A stretch of 5,494 nucleotides of DNA from Actinomycetes bacterium. GTDB taxonomy: Bacteria > Actinomycetota > Acidimicrobiia > Acidimicrobiales > Microtrichaceae. The notes below the pieces were generated by a model that searched no databases, was not told the DNA's origin, and saw only the letters and a program-made list of their open reading frames with translations. Of the stretch, positions 1-5,494 are shown in pieces; the stretch's first letter is position 1; each line of letters starts with the position of its first letter. The stretch covers positions 1 to 5,494 of the forward strand of contig JAFAFZ010000370.1 in the NCBI GenBank assembly GCA_023423215.1. Reading direction: 5' to 3'. Position numbers and translations under genes: made by a program.

Positions 1-341
1 GGCGCGTCGACCCACGGAGGTCGCAGCACGAAGCGGGGTCCACACGTCCACGCGCGTGCGTGCTCGCGCCACCCGCCGGTCCACGCACGGTCCTCCTCGA
101 GGCGGCGCACCTCGTGCAGCCCGTGCCGCGCGGCGAACCCGGCGTCGCCGCCGAGGCGCGCCGCGTCCACGACCGACAGGTCCGCGACCAGGGTCACGTG
201 TTCGGGCTGCTCGCTGTCGAGCTCGGCCACCGCGGACGCGCCGAGGGCGAGGAGCTCGTCCGCGACGAGCTCGGCGGACGACGCCGGCGCGACGAACTGC
301 ACGGGCACGCGGGCGTCGGAGGAGGGCGGGTCGTTCGACAC
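1..341 (-). CDS. prmA: Ribosomal protein L11 methyltransferase-like protein (PrmA family), N-terminal part, cut by the window edge
   Basis: This is an open minus-strand frame of 113 codons without a stop, running off the left edge. Known role of the family: PrmA is a cytoplasmic S-adenosylmethionine-dependent enzyme that methylates lysines and the N-terminus of ribosomal protein L11. Seen here: only the N-terminal substrate-recognition domain. It has an alpha/beta segment at residues 12-60, the family-typical W-x3-W-R-E-H at W87-H94, and G-P-R-F-V-L-R-P-P-W at residues 101-110, which matches the linker that leads into the methyltransferase domain. The SAM-binding motifs lie outside the window. 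The start is taken as GTG at 341-339. No Shine-Dalgarno sequence precedes it, but a TAACGT -10 box lies 8 nt upstream, which suits a leaderless transcript. GTG codons at residues 12 and 14 are later alternatives. The gene is divergent from sdhC. A related protein-lysine methyltransferase of the same fold is possible. Confidence 0.72.
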   Translation of the reverse strand, partial: MSNDPPSSDARVPVQFVAPASSAELVADELLALGASAVAELDSEQPEHVTLVADLSVVDAARLGGDAGFAARHGLHEVRRLEEDRAWTGGWREHARAWTCGPRFVLRPPWVDA

Positions 342-349
342 GCGGGGTG

Positions 350-355
350 ACGTTA
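350..355 (-). promoter_or_regulatory. Candidate -10 box for the prmA-like gene (leaderless type)
   Basis: On the minus strand TAACGT (355 down to 350) fits the actinobacterial -10 consensus TANNNT. It ends 8 nt before the GTG start at 341, so transcription would begin at or within a few bases of the start codon. I see no clear TTG-type -35 at the usual distance. The overlap with the palindrome GTTAAC (352-357) could be fortuitous. Confidence 0.4.
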
Positions 356-357
356 AC

Positions 358-370
358 CACGCGCCGCGTG
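358..370. repeat. Short inverted repeat (CACGC-GCC-GCGTG), possible operator
   Basis: Perfect 5-bp arms at 358-362 and 366-370 are separated by 3 bp. The repeat sits immediately upstream of the prmA-like -10 box on that gene's strand, a position where a bound regulator could affect that promoter. No known regulator site is recognised, and GC-rich DNA makes such short repeats common by chance. Confidence 0.25.
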
Positions 371-390
371 CATGGTCGCCGCCCTGCGGT

Positions 391-418
391 GGTGGGAGAA
401 TGGCTGCACGAACCCACC
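391..418. repeat. Inverted repeat in the prmA-sdhC divergent region
   Basis: GGTGGG (391-396) and CCCACC (413-418) are perfect 6-bp arms around a 16-bp centre. The arm starts are 22 bp apart, about two helical turns, which would suit a dimeric regulator on one face of the DNA. It lies between the two divergent -10 candidates. A function is inference only. Confidence 0.25.
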
Positions 419-463
419 GTGCGCCCGCTGAACATGGTTTGGTCGGCCGGTGAGGGCGCGCAC
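419..463. repeat. Inverted repeat flanking the sdh -35 region
   Basis: GTGCGC (419-424) and GCGCAC (458-463) are perfect 6-bp arms 33 bp apart. The right arm abuts the proposed sdhC -10 box at 464, and the pair brackets the proposed -35 element. This could be a pair of operator half-sites or chance in GC-rich DNA. Confidence 0.2.
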
Positions 464-469
464 TAGTTT
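439..469 (+). promoter_or_regulatory. Candidate sdhCAB promoter (-35 TTGGTC, -10 TAGTTT)
   Basis: TAGTTT at 464-469 matches TANNNT and is one of the few AT-richer spots in this region. TTGGTC at 439-444 is a partial match to a -35 TTGNCN element, with a long 19-bp spacer. Transcription would start near 475-477 and give a 5' leader of about 45 nt that contains a hairpin (479-495) and the sdhC ribosome binding site (511-515). With this start, the in-frame GTG at 450 would not be in the mRNA, which supports ATG 522 as the sdhC start. Confidence 0.4.
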
Positions 470-478
470 CACGCTCGT

Positions 479-495
479 CCGGGCACGTCGCCCGG
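479..495 (+). other. Hairpin in the sdhC 5' leader
   Basis: CCGGGC (479-484) and GCCCGG (490-495) form a 6-bp all-GC stem with the 5-nt loop ACGTC. It lies just after the predicted transcription start and 15 nt before the ribosome binding site. It could stabilise the mRNA end or tune expression. No riboswitch class is recognisable. Confidence 0.3.
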
Positions 496-521
496 CCGGC
501 TGGTCCGCCCAGGAGAAGCGC

Positions 522-1271
522 ATGACGCAGGCCATGGAGCGTCGCCCCGGAGCCGAGGCTCCCGAGGTCAACGGCCCCCGCAAGCAGCACAAGATCTGGC
601 TGGTGGAGCTCTACTCCACGGCGGTGGGCAAGAAGTGGGTGATGGCGCTGACGGGCATCGGCCTGATGGGCTTCGTCTTCGCCCACATGGTCGGCAACCT
701 GAAGATGTTCCTCGGCCGCACGGAGTTCGACCACTACGCCGAGTCGCTCCGCTCGCTGCTCTACCCGATCCTCCCCCACCACGTGCCGCTGTGGGGCCTG
801 CGCATCGGCCTGATCGTGCTGTTCTTCTTCCACATCCAGTCGGCGTACTCGCTGACCCGGATGAACCACCGCTCGCGGCCGATCAAGTACCAGTCGCCGC
901 GGGACTACATCGCGGTCAGCTTCGCCTCCCGCACGATGCGCTGGACCGGGATCATCATCGGGCTCTACCTGATCTTCCACCTGGCGGATCTGACCTGGGG
1001 CTTCGCCAACCCGGACTTCGTACGTGGCGCCGCCTACGACAACCTGGTCGCGCGCTTCGAGCGCTGGCCCGTGTCGATCATCTACATCGTCAGCAACATC
1101 GCCCTGGGCATCCACCTGTTCCACGGCGGCTGGTCGATGTTCCAGAGCATCGGCATGAACAACCCCCGCTACAACGGCGTGCGCCGTGGCTTCGCCGTCG
1201 GGTTCGCCGTCGTCGTCGCCGGCGTCAACTGCGCCTTCCCCATCGCCGTGCTCGCCGGCATCGTCCACTGA
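522..1271 (+). CDS. sdhC: Succinate dehydrogenase cytochrome b subunit (SdhC), single-anchor di-haem type
   Basis: This 249-residue membrane anchor of complex II carries electrons from SdhB to a membrane quinone and holds SdhA/SdhB to the inner face of the cytoplasmic membrane. Five hydrophobic segments are visible at about residues 40-62, 90-112, 139-161, 184-206 and 223-247. Histidines inside the first four are candidate haem ligands: H55 (in FAHMVGNLKMF), H104 (FFFHIQSAY), H153 (LIFHLADLT) and H198 (GIHLFHGGW; H201 is the alternative). Four such histidines fit the two-haem B. subtilis-like SdhC family, usually paired with menaquinone; the quinone is inferred. The start is ATG 522 because AGGAG at 511-515 is 6 nt upstream. 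An in-frame GTG at 450 would add 24 residues but has no convincing ribosome binding site. The residue 1-38 segment is polar and cytoplasmic. It is the first gene of sdhCAB, and no sdhD follows. Confidence 0.93.
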   Translation: MTQAMERRPGAEAPEVNGPRKQHKIWLVELYSTAVGKKWVMALTGIGLMGFVFAHMVGNLKMFLGRTEFDHYAESLRSLLYPILPHHVPLWGLRIGLIVLFFFHIQSAYSLTRMNHRSRPIKYQSPRDYIAVSFASRTMRWTGIIIGLYLIFHLADLTWGFANPDFVRGAAYDNLVARFERWPVSIIYIVSNIALGIHLFHGGWSMFQSIGMNNPRYNGVRRGFAVGFAVVVAGVNCAFPIAVLAGIVH

Positions 1272-1298
1272 CGACGCCGTGCACCGCCCTCGCGTCGC

Positions 1299-1334
1299 GC
1301 CGTCGGACCGCACCCTGCCGTCGAACCGCACCGC
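1299..1334 (+). repeat. Imperfect 18-bp tandem duplication in the sdhC-sdhA gap
   Basis: Two adjacent 18-bp units, 1299-1316 and 1317-1334, agree at 15 of 18 positions. Their core, CCGTCG(G/A)ACCGCACC, agrees at 14 of 15. A degraded relative may precede them near 1276-1290. The repeat lies in a 120-bp non-coding gap, much longer than the 34-bp sdhA-sdhB gap. It looks like a local slippage duplication in the operon spacer; no function is evident. Confidence 0.5.
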
Positions 1335-1376
1335 AGCTCACCTGATCGCCGCCGGCCCTACGACCGATTCCCCCAC

Positions 1377-1381
1377 AGGAG
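1377..1381 (+). promoter_or_regulatory. Ribosome binding site of sdhA
   Basis: AGGAG at 1377-1381 stands 10 nt before the GTG at 1392, slightly long spacing. It is the only good Shine-Dalgarno match in this gap and fixes the GTG as the start, which is also where similarity to SdhA proteins begins. Confidence 0.65.
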
Positions 1382-1391
1382 CAGCACCCAC

Positions 1392-3320
<1,929 letters not shown>

Positions 3321-3354
3321 CCCGCCGAGCAGAGACGACAGGGAAGACGGAATC

Positions 3355-4134
3355 GTGAGCAACACCCTGAACCTGAAGCTGAAGGTCTGGCGCCAGTCCT
3401 CGCCCGACGAGCCCGGCCACTTCGAGGAGTACACGACCGCGGTCGCCGACGACGCGTCGTTCCTCGAGATGCTCGACTACGTCAACGAGCAGCTGATCGA
3501 GTCCGACCGCGAGCCCATCGCGTTCGACCACGACTGCCGAGAGGGCATCTGCGGCAGCTGCGGCCTGATGATCGACGGCCAGGCGCACGGTCCGCAGAAG
3601 GGCACCGCCACCTGCCAGCTCCACATGCGCAAGTTCTCCGACGGCGACGAGATCGTCATCGAGCCCTGGCGCGCCGCGGGCTTCCCGATCATCAAGGACC
3701 TCGTGGTCAACCGTGCCGCGTTCGACCGCATCGTCGAGGCCGGCGGGTACATCTCGGTCAACACGGGCGCGGCGCCGGACGCCAACATCATCCCCGTCGC
3801 GAAGGACGCCGCCGAGGCCGCCATGGACGCCGCGGCGTGCATCGGCTGCGGCGCCTGCGTGGCGGCCTGCCCGAACTCGGCGGCGAACCTGTTCACCGCC
3901 GCCAAGATGCAGCACCTGAACCTGCTGCCCCAGGGCCAGCCCGAGCGGCTGCAGCGCTCCGAGGCGATGGTCGAGAAGATGGAGGAGTTCTTCGGCTCCT
4001 GCACGAACCACGGGGAGTGCCAGGAGGCCTGCCCGAAGGAGATCTCGATCGACTTCATCGCGATGATGAACCGCGACTACCTGAAGGCGAAGTACTCGAA
4101 CCGTCGCCGCCAGGCCCAGAAGAAGGTCGGCTGA
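3355..4134 (+). CDS. sdhB: Succinate dehydrogenase iron-sulfur subunit (SdhB)
   Basis: This 259-residue subunit moves electrons from FAD in SdhA to haem and quinone in SdhC. The N-terminal plant-ferredoxin-like domain has [2Fe-2S] ligands C61, C66, C69 and C87 (C-R-E-G-I-C-G-S-C, then T-A-T-C). The C-terminal domain has C162-I-G-C165-G-A-C168-V-A-A-C172-P and C216-T-N-H-G-E-C222-Q-E-A-C226-P. By family alignment, C162, C165, C168 and C226 bind the [4Fe-4S] cluster, and C172, C216 and C222 bind the [3Fe-4S] cluster. The gap of 17 residues between C69 and C87 is longer than the 11 of Escherichia coli SdhB; the insert (A-H-G-P-Q-K-G) is, from memory, common in this actinobacterial/Bacteroidetes-like group. 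The tail is basic (about residues 246-258). The start is GTG 3355 with AGGGAAG at 3340-3346, 8 nt upstream. It is the last gene of the operon; I see no terminator hairpin right after it. Confidence 0.96.
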   Translation: MSNTLNLKLKVWRQSSPDEPGHFEEYTTAVADDASFLEMLDYVNEQLIESDREPIAFDHDCREGICGSCGLMIDGQAHGPQKGTATCQLHMRKFSDGDEIVIEPWRAAGFPIIKDLVVNRAAFDRIVEAGGYISVNTGAAPDANIIPVAKDAAEAAMDAAACIGCGACVAACPNSAANLFTAAKMQHLNLLPQGQPERLQRSEAMVEKMEEFFGSCTNHGECQEACPKEISIDFIAMMNRDYLKAKYSNRRRQAQKKVG

Positions 4135-4144
4135 CCCCTCGCAG

Positions 4145-4150
4145 TACGCT
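4145..4150 (+). promoter_or_regulatory. Candidate -10 box (TACGCT) for a leaderless transcript of the downstream gene
   Basis: TACGCT matches TANNNT and ends 7 nt before the GTG at 4158, the geometry expected when transcription starts on the first base of the start codon. No Shine-Dalgarno sequence lies between them. The same hexamer recurs at 5345-5350, with CCCTC shortly upstream in both cases. This suggests the downstream gene can be expressed apart from sdhCAB, although read-through from sdhB is also likely with a gap of only 23 bp. Confidence 0.5.
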
Positions 4151-4157
4151 CGCCGCC

Positions 4158-5291
4158 GTGCAGGCGGAGGAGCTGGTGATCGACGGGCCCCAGGTGCTGG
4201 TGCCCGGCTCCGACTTCCTGGTGCTCGGACTCGTGCGCCTGCTGTTCGTCGTCGGCCTGCTCGCGCTGGTCGTCGCCGTCGTGGTGCGCCTGGTACGTCG
4301 GCGGCGGGCGACCGAGCCGCTCGGTCCGCCTGTGTCCATCGCGGTGTGCGGCGCCCTCGCCGTGCTCGGTCTGGTGCTCTCGATCGTGCACCGGCCGCCG
4401 CCGTTCTTCGTGCCCGAGTTCCCTGCGCTGCCCGTGCTGCAGCCCGAGGACTCGGTGCTGCGCCGCACCGCCGCCGACCTGCCGGTCTCGGCCGACAGCG
4501 ACCGCTGGATCGCCTCGCAGGACGGCATGGAGCTGCGGGCGAACTTCCGGGGCACGGTCACCGAGGGCGTCGTCTGGGGCGTCCCGTTCAACCTGGTCGA
4601 CGAGGCGACGCCGCGGGTCGACGTCGAGCTGACCCAGTACCCCGAGACGTCGTTCCCCGGGCCGTATCCGATGACCGACCCGGCGTACATCGAGGGCCTG
4701 CCGACGTACCACTTCGACCAGCACTACGTCGCGGTCGACGTCGAGACCCGCCAGGTGTGGGAGCTGATCGCGACGCGCAACTGGTTCGGCCGCTGGCAGG
4801 CCGGCGCCGGAGCGAACTGGTCGATGGACTCGGTCGACTACCCCACCGGCTCGACGATCGTCGCCGGGCTGCCCCTGCTGGCCGGCACCATCACCTACCC
4901 GGAGGTCGCCTCCGGCTCGATCGAGCACGTCATCCTCGGCTCCTCGTGGATCACCGCCGTCGGTCAACACGTGTGGCCGGCGCGCAACACCGACGGCCGC
5001 TCGAACGACCCCGACGCGCCGCCGATGGGCGCGTGGCTCCGACTGAAGGCCGACGCGGACCTGAGCGGCCTGGGCCCCCAGGCCCGGGTCATCGCCGAGG
5101 CGACCCGTCGCTACGGCATCGTGCTGTCGGACACCGGGCCCGGCTTCAACGTGCGCGGCACGGTGGATGCACGCTGGGACGCCCAGGACCTGCGGTCGCT
5201 GTCGCAGCTGACCGCGGACGACTTCGAGGTCGTCGACCCGTCGAGCGTGATGGTGTCGCCCGACTCGATGGCCGTGCGACCACCCGCCTGA
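4158..5291 (+). CDS. Membrane-anchored protein of a conserved family of unknown function (VWPAR/PPMG motifs)
   Basis: This 377-residue protein has no assigned function that I can name. Two hydrophobic helices at residues 20-43 and 59-77 are separated by a basic loop (R47-R50), so by the positive-inside rule both ends face outward and residues 79-377 form a large domain outside the membrane. A proline-rich linker (79-100) leads into it. Distinct motifs include F-D-Q-H-Y-V-A-V-D (186-194), A-G-L-P-L-L-A-G (236-243), Y-P-E-V-A-S-G-S-I-E-H (247-257), V-W-P-A-R (272-276), P-P-M-G (288-291), R-L-K (295-297), R-Y-G (318-320), D-A-R-W-D (337-341) and D-F-E-V-V-D (355-360). From memory, this order recurs in secreted bacterial proteins annotated as hypothetical; I could not confirm that here. 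The start is GTG 4158, 23 bp after sdhB, chosen for the TACGCT box at 4145-4150. The frame is open far upstream, but only because it overlaps sdhB out of frame. A functional link to sdh is not shown. Confidence 0.8.
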   Translation: MQAEELVIDGPQVLVPGSDFLVLGLVRLLFVVGLLALVVAVVVRLVRRRRATEPLGPPVSIAVCGALAVLGLVLSIVHRPPPFFVPEFPALPVLQPEDSVLRRTAADLPVSADSDRWIASQDGMELRANFRGTVTEGVVWGVPFNLVDEATPRVDVELTQYPETSFPGPYPMTDPAYIEGLPTYHFDQHYVAVDVETRQVWELIATRNWFGRWQAGAGANWSMDSVDYPTGSTIVAGLPLLAGTITYPEVASGSIEHVILGSSWITAVGQHVWPARNTDGRSNDPDAPPMGAWLRLKADADLSGLGPQARVIAEATRRYGIVLSDTGPGFNVRGTVDARWDAQDLRSLSQLTADDFEVVDPSSVMVSPDSMAVRPPA

Positions 5292-5312
5292 GGGCCGGCT
5301 GAGCGTCGGCCC
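5292..5312 (+). terminator. GC-rich hairpin just after the stop codon, terminator-like without a T tract
   Basis: GGGCCGGC (5292-5299) pairs with GTCGGCCC (5305-5312) as an 8-bp stem with one G-U pair and the 5-nt loop TGAGC. It begins on the base after the stop codon of the unknown gene and precedes the next promoter candidate. There is no run of T after it, as is often the case for terminators proposed in high-GC actinobacteria. A smaller repeat, CCGG-GCG-CCGG, follows at 5321-5331. Confidence 0.45.
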
Positions 5313-5344
5313 AGCGGCATCCGGGCGCCGGCGGGGGCCCTCAC

Positions 5345-5350
5345 TACGCT
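5345..5350 (+). promoter_or_regulatory. Candidate -10 box (TACGCT) for the gene at the right edge
   Basis: This is the same TACGCT hexamer as at 4145-4150, also preceded by CCCTC. Transcription would begin near 5357, giving a leader of about 50 nt before the ATG at 5407. That transcript has a leader and a ribosome binding site, unlike the one proposed at 4158. I see no clear -35 element. Confidence 0.4.
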
Positions 5351-5397
5351 GGCGGCCGCTCGCTCGGCGCCGGCGAACCCGCCGCGACGACCCCATC

Positions 5398-5402
5398 GGA
5401 GG
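5398..5402 (+). promoter_or_regulatory. Ribosome binding site of the right-edge gene
   Basis: GGAGG lies 4 nt before ATG 5407, a strong though slightly close match to the anti-Shine-Dalgarno sequence. It supports ATG 5407 as the start. Confidence 0.6.
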
Positions 5403-5406
5403 CCCC

Positions 5407-5494
5407 ATGCACGCCGGCACCACGCCCACCCCCGCCCCTGGATCACCACGACCGGGCCGTCTCCGCGCCGCAGCGCTCGGCGTGCTCCTCGCGC
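5407..5494 (+). CDS. N-terminus of a probable secreted or membrane protein, cut by the window edge
   Basis: Only 29 codons are present. They encode a Thr/Pro-rich start (M-H-A-G-T-T-P-T-P-A-P) followed by a basic patch (R15, R18, R20) and the beginning of a hydrophobic stretch (A-A-A-L-G-V-L-L-A). This is the n-region and h-region pattern of a signal peptide or first membrane helix. No twin-arginine motif is visible. The ATG follows GGAGG at 5398-5402 and a TACGCT promoter candidate at 5345-5350. The function cannot be told from this fragment. The gene is co-oriented with the unknown membrane-anchored gene, but the hairpin at 5292-5312 and its own promoter candidate suggest separate transcription. 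Confidence 0.6.
   Translation, partial: MHAGTTPTPAPGSPRPGRLRAAALGVLLA

Noticed and set aside
60..466. Plus-strand frames near the left edge (96 and 136 codons)
   Set aside because: They are Arg/Pro/Gly-rich translations lying opposite the PrmA-like N-terminus, with no ribosome binding site or domain.
3837..4157. An earlier start for the unknown gene inside sdhB
   Set aside because: The frame is open from 3837 only because it reads sdhB out of frame, and the extra residues are Arg/Gly-rich. Protein-like composition begins after GTG 4158.
5321..5340. CCGG-GCG-CCGG and GGGCCC repeats as a second terminator
   Set aside because: The 4-bp arms with a 3-nt loop are too short, no T tract follows, and such repeats are expected by chance at this GC content.
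4077..5429. A 450-codon open frame on the minus strand over the unknown gene
   Set aside because: The translation is Arg/Gly/His-rich without motifs, and it spans the sdhB end, the hairpin and the next promoter. The plus-strand frame has membrane helices and ordered motifs, so this is a shadow.

Overview
The window is GC-rich DNA with strong G/C third-position bias, GTG starts, AGGAG-type ribosome binding sites and TANNNT-type -10 boxes placed directly in front of GTG starts. Together with the protein types this suggests an actinobacterium (Actinomycetota). An Acidimicrobiia-like lineage is possible, but the sequence alone does not settle the class.

Layout, left to right. (1) 1-341, minus strand: the first 113 codons of a PrmA-like (ribosomal protein L11 methyltransferase) gene that runs off the left edge. 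(2) 342-521: a divergent intergenic region with a -10 candidate for each direction, several inverted repeats and the sdhC ribosome binding site. (3) 522-4134, plus strand: a complete three-gene succinate dehydrogenase operon in the order sdhC-sdhA-sdhB. (4) 4158-5291, plus strand: a protein of unknown function with two N-terminal membrane segments and a large domain predicted to lie outside the membrane; it has its own leaderless-type promoter candidate. (5) 5292-5312: a terminator-like hairpin. (6) 5345-5494: a promoter candidate, ribosome binding site and first 29 codons of a probable secreted or membrane protein cut by the right edge.

The three sdh products form one complex. SdhA oxidises succinate to fumarate on a covalently bound FAD. 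SdhB passes the electrons through [2Fe-2S], [4Fe-4S] and [3Fe-4S] clusters. SdhC, a single five-helix anchor with four candidate haem-ligand histidines, delivers them to a membrane quinone, probably menaquinone. No sdhD is present between or next to these genes, as expected for the one-anchor, di-haem (Bacillus subtilis SdhC-like) type. All cofactor-binding residues I looked for are present, so the complex appears intact.

I found no previously undescribed system such as a defence island, mobile element, CRISPR array or RNA gene. The points most worth a second look are the unknown membrane-anchored protein next to sdh, the leaderless-type promoters, an 18-bp tandem duplication in the sdhC-sdhA gap, and the inverted repeats in the divergent promoter region.
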